From assembly GCA_963169105.1 (NCBI GenBank), contig OY720639.1:120301117-120365116 (forward strand): a DNA stretch of 64,000 nt, given 5' to 3'. Below, one piece after another: positions 51,861 through 62,062 of the stretch. The notes beneath the pieces were generated by a model. It had not been told where the DNA came from. It saw only the letters and a list, made by a program, of their open reading frames with translations, and searched no databases. Each line of letters starts with the position of its first letter. Position 1 is the first letter of the stretch. The translations under genes were made by a program, and so were the position numbers. The DNA is from Ceriagrion tenellum. Its lineage: Eukaryota > Arthropoda > Insecta > Odonata > Coenagrionidae.

Positions 51861-52277
51861 TTTCGGAATCACCTCGACAAATCCAAACACTAACCTCCAA
51901 GGTTTCTAAAACTTCAAAATATCCGATTTGTTACACGTATCAACTTCCTAGGTCTCAATTTGGATCTTGAATTCAATTGATTTGATAGGCCTTCCTATTA
52001 GGTTAAGATATCAACGTATTTTTATCTAGCTTTGTTTGGATTGTGGACGTTTTCTTGAAACACGCTTGAGTATTTTCCCCGCCGATTCTAGTTTACTGCA
52101 AGTAGTATGTTGGCGTGTGCCATGCGCTGTCCTCTTTTATCTGCTCCACGGTCAACATTCACTTACTTGAAGTCACATTTCGCGTAGGCGACTGCCATCA
52201 TGTTTCGCTACCACTATAAACCTCATGCTTCTCCATACGGTTGGGTTTTTTAATTGAATGGATTTTTACACTCTTAG
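51861..52277. other. Unassigned sequence
   Basis: Between the foldback element and the degenerate array. No gene or repeat seen. If the first-exon candidate is real, this is intron. Confidence 0.3.
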
Positions 52278-52762
52278 TTTCCAACTGGAGTTGCATGAAA
52301 TTAGTTCTTAAGCATTGAAATAAGTATTTTTGGATCCAAGGGAGGCAAAATTGTCTTTTGCTGTCACGTTTCGAATCGTACGCTGTTATATCAAAGTTTC
52401 GGATCTAAGAGTAATGAAATTGTTACATTCAGTGAAGTTTCAGATGGCGGAGGAACGAATTCAATCCGCCGCAGGGAAGTTTCAGATCGGAACTAAAGTA
52501 TCTGTCTAATTGTGAGTAAAGTTTCGAATCGAACAGTCGTGAATTATCCTTCACAGCAAAGTTTCTGATCCCCAAGGTGCGAAAAGGTTCGATAAACTTT
52601 CGGACCGGAGACGCATAAAATCAGTCTTAAGAGTTGCGAACGGAAGAGGTAAAAAATGAAGTGTTTCAGATAAGAATCGGAACGAAGAGGGAAGATACTA
52701 TAAACTAGAGAAAAATTTCGGACCGGACGGAAGTAAAATTTAGGTAAAGTCAAGTTTCGTCG
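52278..52762. repeat. Degenerate tandem array of about 41-base period
   Basis: The word AGTTTCGGATC or a close variant recurs at 52278, 52328, 52369, 52397, 52438, 52480, 52522, 52562, 52598, 52664, 52716 and 52754. Five consecutive spacings are 36-42. Units share AAGTTTCRGATCGRAA at the start and a GTGAAG / GTAAAG end. It is an old minisatellite, or a spaced set of protein-binding sites. It ends at the TTAA-flanked MITE. Confidence 0.6.
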
Positions 52763-52780
52763 CGGAGATTCACAGTTTAA

Positions 52781-53339
52781 GGTAGTTTGAGCGAAATATC
52801 ATTTCACGTAGAAATCGATGAATTTCGTCTTATTTCAAAGAAAAATATCTCACCCTTCAAATGACACCGAGAATTCAACCCCTTACCTCATTACTTTCCG
52901 AGATTTATGACAAATAATACCAGCCCTCTTGCATGGGAAATGGTACGTGAATGCACTCCAGAGAGAGCTTATTTAAAAAATTGAGGTATTTCGAACACCT
53001 AAATCTCGTCAAAAAATTAACAGAGTAATAGTTTGTACGTTTTATCCACTCTTTTTGAAAATTAACCATATTGCCACCGCAGTAAAATCTTCGGGATCAC
53101 AAAAAAAAACTTCCGTTTTGAAGGAGTTTCAAACGTACCGCGCGATAAAAATTAGTCAAGTTGAAGACTTATTCAGAAATTTTTATTTAATTTCTTATAG
53201 CTTTAGCCATATAGTAGTATATTATTGCACCATAAATAATGCAATATTTAATTCAAGTGTCCTATCGCTACTGAAATTAAAACGTATAATTCGAATATGG
53301 TCTCTATTTTGATTAGGGAACTATCTCGCTCAAACTACC
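52781..53339 (-). mobile_element. TTAA-flanked MITE, copy 4 (reverse orientation)
   Basis: Perfect TTAA on both sides (52777-52780, 53340-53343). Ends GGTAGTTTGAGCGAAATATC and ATCTCGCTCAAACTACC. The interior is the reverse of copies 1-3. The 85-codon frame inside is not shared by the other copies. Confidence 0.8.
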
Positions 53340-53343
53340 TTAA

Positions 53344-53970
53344 GATGTGTTTTAAACCGAGAAAGAGGAATTCATTAAACCCGTGTCATTTTTTTCTATC
53401 AAGCTTAGTACCGAAACCATTTGAGATTTCCCATGTACGTGCGTTTCGCCCCGGAAGGTCACGGAACTATTTTTTGCTGAAAGTTTTTGTCAGTGAGTTG
53501 TTCAACATTCCTTATAAACACAATTGGTGTATCGGATCGAAAATTCTCATGCAAGGGTGGCCTTTATGAAAATACCGGGCGGCGAAACTATGTGAAAAGC
53601 AAGTCGTGCTTTTTCAGATCGCCTGTCGCTTCGTACGGTATATTTATGTATTGGGTTGCCTACAGACCCTGGAATACCGTACCCAATCGGGTTTATATGT
53701 TTCAGTGAATTAGATCCGAAAATTTTTATAATACAACAGGTAGTGTTTATGTAGGCGGTGGCAGTCTCTCGCATCCTTTTATCTCGGCCTCTTTCTACCT
53801 ACAGTCTTCATTCACTGTCTTTCTTCCATTGCCCTGGAAACCTGTCTAGTCTTTTGGTCCAGTCTCCCCGGTGGCTGCCATTTTACCACATTCTTGGAAG
53901 CGGAAAAGGTGATGTTTGAGTCACCCGGGGCGGTCTGTCAACTTACCCCTTCCTTTTGGAAATTATACAG
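53344..53970. other. Unassigned sequence
   Basis: No recognised family. Overlapping frames of 73-90 codons without motifs. Confidence 0.3.
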
Positions 53971-53974
53971 CAAC

Positions 53975-54575
53975 ATACATCCGTGCAAACCGCCGCATTG
54001 GCGTGCGGTAGGGGTTGTTAGGACAACATCCGTGTAAAGATGTAGGGGATAGTGTTTTGGGAGGAGACATGGTGACGTGTATTGTGGAAGTGTATTTTGA
54101 GGAGCTCAGTTTTTATTGTGGTCGTATATTGTGCGCGGAAAGAACGAGTTTTTGTACCCAACTGTTTGCCAATGTATCTCTCTTCTTTTATCGCTTCTGT
54201 CAGACCTAGAGACGAGGTGAGGCGTCATGATATATTTTCTCTGTGTCGCACTGAAACACGCCAGTTCTGGATTTCTCAAGCAACCTAAGCCAGCGTGTAG
54301 CCTCCGAGTCTGTAGGGGCTCCCACCCTTATCCTACTAAAAGTTGTGAAACAGTATATATTCGCTCGTAGCAGTTTTTAAAGAAGCGCGCAGCTTTTCCC
54401 TGTATTTTATGATTTTTTTTGGTTAAATATTTATGACCAGGGTCCCAAATGCTCGCGGCGAATTCGAGGTGTGGCCTAACCAGAGCGAAGTAGCTTCTTT
54501 CAAAGAGACCAGAACGAAGTAGCGAAGTAGCATGTACGCATAAAACTGCTACGAGCGTACATGCAGTGTCTCGCA
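53975..54575 (-). mobile_element. LINE-A copy with RT C-terminus
   Basis: Antisense LINE-A from the tail (GCAAACCGCCGCATTGGCG at 53985) into a readable frame: SYFALVRPHLEFAASIWDPG (about 54495-54435), HKIQGKAARFFKNCYERIYT, then the WEPLxTRRLHA block near 54320. The RPHLEFAASIWDP motif is diagnostic of CR1/Jockey-type RT. The copy ends where the next LINE-A copy, in opposite orientation, begins. Confidence 0.8.
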
Positions 54576-54955
54576 ACTTTTAGAGGGATTAAGGTGGGAG
54601 CCCCTAGAGACTCGGAGGCTACACGCTAGGCTTAGCTTGCTTGATAAATTCAGAGCTGATATTTTTCAGAGCGACATACAGAATATTACCATGGCTCCTC
54701 ACTACATCTCTAGGTCTGACAGATGCGATAAAATACGAGAGATACTCTGCCGAACAGATAGGTACAAAAACTCGTTCTCTCCGCACACAATAAGCGACCA
54801 CAATAAAAACTGAGCTCCAATAAATACACTCCTATAATACATGTCACCATTTCATCTCCAATAAACGTACACCTTTACAAGGCTAGTGACCTGACACCCT
54901 CTGCCTCACGCCCAAGCGGCGGCTCGCGGGGTATTATGTAGATGTAGATACGTAA
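54573..54955 (+). mobile_element. LINE-A 3' end, opposed to its neighbour
   Basis: Plus-sense: CTTTTAGAGGGATTAAGGTG, ACTCGGAGGCTACACGCTAG, RSDRCDKIREILCRTDRYKN, then the tail CGGCGGCTCGCGGGG and TATTATGTAGATGTAGATA ending at 54952. Same truncation point (start of TTTTAGAGGGATTA) as the copy at 59697. It lies head to head with the copy on its left. Confidence 0.8.
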
Positions 54956-56015
54956 GGCACTTAAAATCCCGTATTAAAATTAGGTTCAAGAAAATGTAAT
55001 TCCTATCTTTGCGAATCAGAATACAAAATTATTAACGCATTTTTATTTTATTTTTATATAAATATCCATTATGATATTAAAAAATATATTTATTGTTAGT
55101 ATACTCATTAGATATTTGGACAATAAATTTGTAACTGAGCAATCCTTGCCAAATTAAATTCCAAGAAATGTTGTGAAACCGAAGAAGATTGAAAAAAATA
55201 AATCAAAGCATAAGTAAGAATTACTCTGTTCAGAATTAAGCTGCCTAACACCTTAAAAATATTCTAACGAGTAAAATCCAATAGTGTCAAGAAACAAAAG
55301 AGAAAATTAAATATATATCTCGCATCTTTGATTATTTTATGTAGTTGTTACGCGGAGAGGCATTAGCCGTCATTGGCAATTAATTTCAATCCTCAACTCT
55401 CATACAAGTGATAGTTTTCAAGACAAATTCAGGGGGGTTTGATAGGTTTCAAGACAAAATTCAAGGGGGAGAAAGTGTAATATTTAAATTTAGGCATGGG
55501 TCACAATATTGACTGATGAGATGATGTAAAAATATTTTATCGACAATTCTTCTAAATCGCAACTTTTCCACCGTGCACGAAGAAGGTAAATGGCGATGAT
55601 TTTTTTACGCCCTTCACCCTGCAGAATTAATGTACTATTCAGATATTGGAGTCAACTATACATTTACTCATTCAACTGGGCCGAGAATTTCAAAACCCAG
55701 GCGTCAGATAAAAATAAGTAAAAACTAGACAAAGAAATATTTGGAGGTTGGTTATTTTCCAGACTTTTTAGATCATGTCATTTCAGCACGTAGATATAAG
55801 GAAAATATGCATTTTTTTCAAATTTCATTCACTTTTTAACCAATTTGTCGCATAATATTGGATAAAAATGTCAAATTTTACTTAACTTGAAGCGTACTCA
55901 TTTGGAAATTTCCAACTCCATGTCTTCCACTCGTGTTTTAGTTAATTTAAATCGATTTTGATCACCATTTATATATCTAAACAATTCCTCTGGAGGATTG
56001 GACTTGACAAATGAA
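54956..56015. other. Unassigned AT-rich sequence
   Basis: No frame over 60 codons, no repeat recognised. AAGACAAATTCAGGGGG occurs twice near 55420-55470. Confidence 0.35.
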
Positions 56016-56017
56016 TA

Positions 56018-56601
56018 CAGAGTGTCCCATAAATGTTACGCCACGGTGACACCGGAGCTAGGGCAGCCTAAGAGGAACCGAACCAGCCTAATATGACCTC
56101 AGTAAAAGTTGCACGGTTTTCGAATATTGGCAAATTAAAGCTTTTTCAAAAATTTCACTTTTTTACATTTCTAGTCCCAGAATTCACTTGAATAGCTCTC
56201 AATTTGGCTCCCTGATGGGGCTACTGCCACAAACTAACAAACAAAGTACTCTATCCATCCCATTTTTTGAAAGCCGATAAAGTTAGACAGGTATAGCGGC
56301 TTTCGCGTTTCTTTTGTTTGTTCGGACCCCATGACCCCTCTCGGGCCTCTGTTCCAGGTAGAAGTCGGCACATGAGTCACAGTTGGAAGATTAAAAAAAC
56401 GGCCCTAATGAGAACGTTAAATTATCCGATTGAATTCTGGGACTAGAAATGTAAAAAAAGTGAAATTTTTGAAAAAGCTTTAATTTGGCAATATCTCGAA
56501 AACCGTGCAACTTTTACTGAGGTCATATTAGGCTGGTTCGGTTCCTCCTAGGCTGCCCTAGCTCCAGTGTCACTGTGGCGTGACATTTATGGGACACCCT
56601 G
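56018..56601. mobile_element. Long-inverted-repeat DNA transposon (non-autonomous)
   Basis: Arms of about 165 bases (56018-56185 and 56435-56601) are near-identical inverted copies, from CAGAGTGTCCCATAAATGTT at the left tip to ACATTTATGGGACACCCTG at the right. TA flanks both sides (56016-56017, 56602-56603). The central 250 bases differ. A GGGTGTCCC tip with a TA duplication points to the Tc1/mariner supergroup. No transposase is seen. Confidence 0.7.
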
Positions 56602-56644
56602 TATAACTGTCTCTTGCGAACGTTAGGCAGCTTTATTTCTGCAT

Positions 56645-57060
56645 CATTCATTGGTTATTCAATCCTAATATTGGTTGACTGCAGCCCTTCATTCTTCCCT
56701 ATCTTCGGATAGTCCCCTTACCTATAGTTATCTCTTCCTATGTACTATCCTCTTTATTTGGTCCATAATCTTATTCCTGGATCTTCCTCCGGGGACTTTT
56801 CCCTCTATTTTACCTTCAATTATGTTATGATATGTGGAATAACATAGTTAAGTGTTATCATTATAATGTTAACAGAATCCACAAAGTTACGCCTGATACT
56901 ACCAATTATATTCAATTATGTTCTCCACAAACCCATTGTGCCTCAGGGTGTATCCAATACCCCTTGTTCTTCCTTTCTGTATAATGTCCAATATGGTCCT
57001 CTCCTCTTCTACTCTTCTGTACATTTCATAATTTCTGATTTTGTCCGTCCAATCTCTGCA
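56645..57060 (-). mobile_element. LINE-B copy split by a short insert
   Basis: Minus-strand LINE-B from 56664 (ATATTGGTTGACTGCAGCCC) to about 57052 (GATTTTGTCCGTCCAA), with an 84-base insertion at 56827. At its right edge it joins CTGCATCATCAGGACT, a hammerhead-like 5' half on the minus strand. Confidence 0.75.
56827..56910 (+). mobile_element. 84-base Penelope-type insert with 12-base target duplication
   Basis: Inserted in LINE-B, with TTCAATTATGTT perfectly duplicated at 56815-56826 and 56911-56922. The right part AATCCACAAAGTTACGCCTG resembles the GGTTCCACAAAGTGAAGC end at 21560 and the start of the window. It is probably a heavily 5'-truncated retroelement copy. Confidence 0.6.
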
Positions 57061-57620
57061 TCATCAGGACTAATAATGCATAAAAAGAGTGAGCGAAATG
57101 ACATTTTTACAAACTCAAACAAGAAATTTAAAATACTATTTTTACGTTGGGAATATCTATAGAAATGAGGTCATTGTCAGAGCAGGCGGAGTATAATGCA
57201 AATAAAAGAATGGTAACAATTAAAATGGTCGCTAAACATATAAATCAACAAACAAATTACACATTATTAGCCCTGTTGGAGACGAAATAAACCCGCAAAA
57301 CGCTGGCAAGAGATTATTATATTCATTTCCCAAGATCAATACCCCAGAAGAAGTATAGAGAACGAGTAATCCCGATCACATGGAATTTTCCGAGACAAAT
57401 CCATTTAAATGAGAGAACGCACGCGGTCGATTGAGCAACTAAGCGGCTAGCCCGTGAAATATACAAAAGAGTTTGACCCAGAACGCTTACCTATAGAGTG
57501 TTTTTGCTGCAGCGGCCTTGCGAATCGAAAATTGCGTGACTTCAGTCTCTAAAATATGCATTAAAATCCCACGGTAGGATACGCCTTAATTCGTATACAT
57601 GCGATGAATAAGAGGGGATG
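57061..57620. other. Unassigned sequence
   Basis: Starts with a possible hammerhead half (CTGATGATGC on the minus strand, 57069-57060); the rest is not recognised. Confidence 0.3.
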
Positions 57621-58233
57621 GACGATATAAAAATGTGCGAAATATTAATATATATGTATTAACCCTTTGAGTGCGGCATGACGTGCTTTCACGTCATGGT
57701 TGTCTTTACGCTGGTACTGATGACGTGATATCACGTCAAAGGGTACCGTGAGTGTTCCAGCTTTCATTATAGAGCCTAGTTAAAGTCCCCTAGTGACAGC
57801 TAGAACACTCACGGTACCATTTGACGTGATATCACGTCATCAGTACCAGCGTCAAGACAAAGCGTCAAAGGGTTAATACGTTTACGTATAGAGCACTTTA
57901 AATTATAAAAGTCCAGATTCAACTGGAGGATGTGATAAATCATTTGAGGAGTTTACATCCAGAGACGAGGCACCGTTTTTTAAAAATTAAAAATGTCGCT
58001 TCGGACAGAAGGATCGATTTGAGATGGAGGATACAGGGACAGCAAAAGAATCGGCAACGGGGGTCGCCGTAAGCTTATTCCGAGCTGTCGCGATGCCCGG
58101 AAATTACGAACAGCGGCCACAGGAAGTGCACTCAGGCCATCTGATGTTTGAGTTAGTGTTCCACGAAGATCGAGGACTTCCCTTACATATCTCCCTCTCA
58201 GTCTTTTCCTCATACCTGAAAGAGCATTCATCA
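57621..58233. repeat. Duplicated unit, copy 2 (carries a piggyBac-like insertion)
   Basis: Same unit as 50431-50834, here without flanking direct repeats or hammerhead. It contains the 210-base insertion at 57663 and lacks six bases near 58150 relative to copy 1. High identity implies recent duplication. Confidence 0.85.
57663..57872. mobile_element. piggyBac-like foldback element, with empty site elsewhere
   Basis: Ends CCCTTTGAGTGCGGC and GCGTCAAAGGG, flanked by TTAA at 57659-57662 and 57873-57876. The matching place in the other copy of the unit (50469-50472) has a single TTAA, so insertion with TTAA duplication is shown directly. The arms are long inverted copies carrying two perfect GACGTGATATCACGTC palindromes, and the left arm has an extra GACGTG...CACGTC hairpin. 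CCC-ends with TTAA are typical of piggyBac. No transposase. Confidence 0.85.
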
Positions 58234-59690
58234 GTTTGTTGGTTTAGCTCTCTCGAAAACGCGATTTGAAAGCAGGGACGTCCAGATTTGAAAGCACATT
58301 CAACTTCAGGCTTTTTACCAAATGTATCCATTGACCATAAAAACCGAGCTTCGTCGCTTCTGACGTGAGATATGGCTTTCGTAATTTTGCACGCGTACAA
58401 ATATCTGCGTCTTATTTTCAAAAGTTTATACCGTCAGGAACTAAAGAAGTAAACTAATGTTTTTTTTTCTTTCAGCATCATTAACCTAAAAAAAAGCACC
58501 GCAGATACCGTGAAGAAAATCGAATCCTCTAGGTTTATATGTTGACCTTGACAGCTAAAAATATGAGAGAGACGTTAAATGTTACATGGCAAAAGCGATT
58601 ATTCCGTCTTATTATATTGAGAGGAAAGTAATTTCAGTTTCGATGTACTGGCTTTTGACACTCGGGCCATAAATCTGGATTTTATTGTAAGAATAGTATT
58701 GATTGATATCAACGAAGGCTTAAGTTGAAAAATACGAAACAGACTTCTACCGTGTTAACCTTCGATGGACAAGCGACTATAATTTGTTTCGTTTCAAAAT
58801 CATTGAAATATCTGCCTTCTGAGAGGCTATTCCATTTAGTTCCTGCGCTACACATAATTGTAATGCTTCAGATTAATTGTGCGAAAAGTCTCTTTCGGTG
58901 GTTTGTCAAATAATTTGATTAGATGAATAATTGACGCTATTCACTGACGATGGCGTGCCTGGTGCAGCTATGAGGTAAATAGTTTCAGCTGTCATGTGAA
59001 TAAAAAATTGGTAAAGTTTAAAAAAAGGTACGTAATGAAGGTAATGTTGAAGTATACCGCGTGTAAGAATTATTTTAAATGAAATATATACAATACAAAT
59101 ACGTCACATTTCAATTTGAATTTTATTATAAAATAAATAGCATTTCTATAATGCTTAAATATCACTTAAACAAATATAGTAGCAGTATTTTTTCATGCTG
59201 ATGTCTCATAATTCCGTCCAAAGAGGGTAAAAATAACCTGCGAAAAATGAGAAAGTGGTTGAATATCGTCCAACGGATCGATAATCGAAACTTCTCAATA
59301 AGTTACTTTAATGCCATTCGGCACGCGATCCGATGGCGGTTAAATTTGATTTTTGAGGGAGAGAAAATTCTATTCTTAGTCAGGTCTTTGTCACGGTGTT
59401 TTAATATGTACAACACCTCTGTCGTGTTCTGAAAGCGTTGCGGATTGAAAAGCCAATGTTAACTGATTCATTTCCGCGTTGACATCAATACATTCTGACG
59501 AATGAGAGACGAATGCTTTGGAAAGCTTTTTTCCCCATGAATAGTTGAAAGCGGCCGGTGGATCTACCGTGGTAGTCCTCCCAGCTAGGTCCGAGGGACC
59601 CCCTAACCATAAGTAGGCGCCGTACCAAAGCAGGTAGAAAAATTCTCACACATTACACTGGTCATATCAGGGACACCCACCTTATATCTT
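58234..59690. other. Unassigned sequence
   Basis: No repeat or gene recognised. Frames of 60-62 codons without motifs. Confidence 0.3.
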
Positions 59691-59696
59691 CTCTCT

Positions 59697-60085
59697 CAAC
59701 TTTTAGAGGGATTAGGGTGGGAGCCCCTAGAGTCTCCGAGGCTACACGCTAGGCTTAGGTTGCTTGAGAAATTCAGAGCTGATATTTTTCAGAGCGACAT
59801 AGAGAATATTATCAAGACTCCTCACTACATCTCTAGCTCTGACAGATGCGATAAAATAAGAGAGATACACTGCCGAACACACATGTACAAAAACTCGATC
59901 TTTCCGCGAACAATGAGCGATCACAATAAAAACTGATCTCTAATAAATACACTCCTATAATAGGTACACGTCACCATTTCATCTCCAAAAAACTTACACA
60001 TTTACACGGCTGTAGACCAAACCCCCCCTGCCACACGCCTATGCGGCAGCTCGGAGGGCAATTATGTAGATGTAGATGTACATGT
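59697..60085 (+). mobile_element. LINE-A 3' end
   Basis: Plus-sense LINE-A, starting at the same TTTTAGAGGGATTA truncation as 54573. It includes CTCCGAGGCTACACGCTAGG, LTDAIK-region codons, ACACATGTACAAAAACTCG (RTHMYKNS) and TTTCCGCGAACAATGAGCG (FPRTMSD), then the tail to ATTATGTAGATGTAGATG at about 60080. Confidence 0.8.
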
Positions 60086-61935
60086 TCTTCTAAATAATGG
60101 CATTTGTACACAATTACAATTATCATTTGCATATATCCATTTTGGTCACATATATCCATTTGCGGTCCTCCATTCAGATCGGAGGTTGAGCACAGGGCCA
60201 ACGACCCCCTCTTGGAAAACATCATTGTTACGAAGCGTCAGACGAGGCCAAAAATCAGCCGGGATTTGAGTGGCTACAAGAGTGAGTAAGTTAGTAAGAA
60301 TAGTTTTATCAATTTTTTGACATCCACTCAGAATATTACGAGGTAGATCAAAGGTATAAGTTTACAGCATCTGTCGAATAAAACTAACGGTAAAAATGAT
60401 CTAAAAATTCACAGAAGCACGATAACAGAGTTATATTCCCTGTTTAGTGACGTACATTGTAAGTAACCTCAATTATTTCTGGTCCAGATCAAAACTTCAC
60501 GCTGAGCAGGATCCACAAGATTTCCGAACTCTCAGCATCAATAGGTCTGGGAAGCCCAGAGTTATCGCTCGGACTGGCCTATCAATTGGTCTTCATTACC
60601 CCAAAAAAAATGTTATTAAGTCCGAATGATAAAAATTCAATCAGAAAAGTTATGATTCATCGGAAGACCGTTTCTAATCGAAGGAGACTAAATGAAATTT
60701 CTAACGATAGGGATTCCGAAAGGTTCTTCTAGCCCGAGAAAGTTTTGAGCCAAAAGTTTTCCTTTTCGTTCAAGTGTGCCTCCACCTTTTTCAGACTTCT
60801 TGATTTTAGATAAAGGGTCAAGATCACTTCATGGATTCTTTGAACCCGGTCGCCTGGGAAATCAATCGGAGTGGGGGGGGGGCGTACTCCAACAATGAGG
60901 AAAGGCGAGATTTCCACTGCAGAGAGTCTCAAATGATGGGATTTCGTGCATTCCATTCTAAAGTGCCAGATGCCGTTGTCTTGGCGTCCTGTTGTATATG
61001 CCTTACCAAGCTAGCCTCGAGATTCATCGAAGAATGAACGTCTGCATCCACGAGGCAGCGCGCTAACTCAGCAAGGGAGTTGTGTTTGAAACATTCGATA
61101 TAATTTCGATCAGGTAACTAGAGATTATACACGTATGGAAGCTACTTCCATGACAGTAGGTTTACAGATCGCCACGAGTCGACACTTCGATGTGTAAGCA
61201 CGCACTTTCCTGGCAGCAGCGGTCGATAGTATTAGTAATCGACCGCGGTTGTTACTTGCAAGGGAAATAGACTGGTCTCTATTGTTTCCTGCAAGTAGCA
61301 TATCGATTCTGCGATAAAATTGCATCGAATCTGGTGAAATCTTGGTCACATGCCTGCAAACGGACATTAAAAATGTAAACAACGAATACCTTAGTGAGAG
61401 CATGACTCATTTTTGCACATATAAATATTAATTTGTACTTCAAAGTATTTCAAATGCTAAATAATCCCAAAAGTAAGCTTTATCACTAATCTATAATATG
61501 ATAATAATTATTATTGCCACAGCTATTAAACTTGTTACGTTGTGATAACGCACAATTAATGTAATGGATACAAATTTATGAAACCAAGAATGCCTAAGGG
61601 ACTCGAACACGATATTCGAACGCCATTATTGCCAAACTTGGACCATTTTCGTTAATTACCTTATTCATTGTTTACTTCCGTCACCCATTTGTTTGGGAAA
61701 ACCCGGAAGTAATGTGTACGCAGAACGACGCCCTTCAAGTGGCGATGCGTTTCGAAATATCGCCACACTCGCTTCTTCCATAGAAACCAACTTCCATGTG
61801 TAAACCCGCCGTGAAATCACTAAGGGTTCGAGATTTTTTTGCATTCAGACCATTCGTAAAAATTTCACGCAGTGCTTCCGATCGAACTGTTCTGGCTGGA
61901 ATATTGTTAATGGAGTTTAATGTCACGATTAAAGA
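60086..61935. other. Unassigned sequence
   Basis: No family recognised. 61225-61253 holds a short inverted pair (CGGTCGAT / ATCGACCG) in a CG-richer patch, and a 92-codon minus frame (61125-61403) without motif. It may include host gene introns. Confidence 0.3.
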
Positions 61936-61937
61936 TG

Positions 61938-62062
61938 CAATAAACAACGTATTTAATACTTACTGCATCCATCCAAGTGGACAGAACTCACCACAATCTC
62001 CAACCGATCGTTGTTGTGCCACTTGACTCCTTGGTTACGAGATCGGGATTATCTCGAACTGT
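61938..62062 (+). repeat. Foldback-family arm, third locus
   Basis: GCAATAAACAACGTATTTAA, CTCACCACAATCTCCAACC, TTGTTGTGCCACTTGACTCC and GGTTACGAGATCGGGATTAT follow 44866-45010 in order. CACGTG is CACTTG here. Confidence 0.55.
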
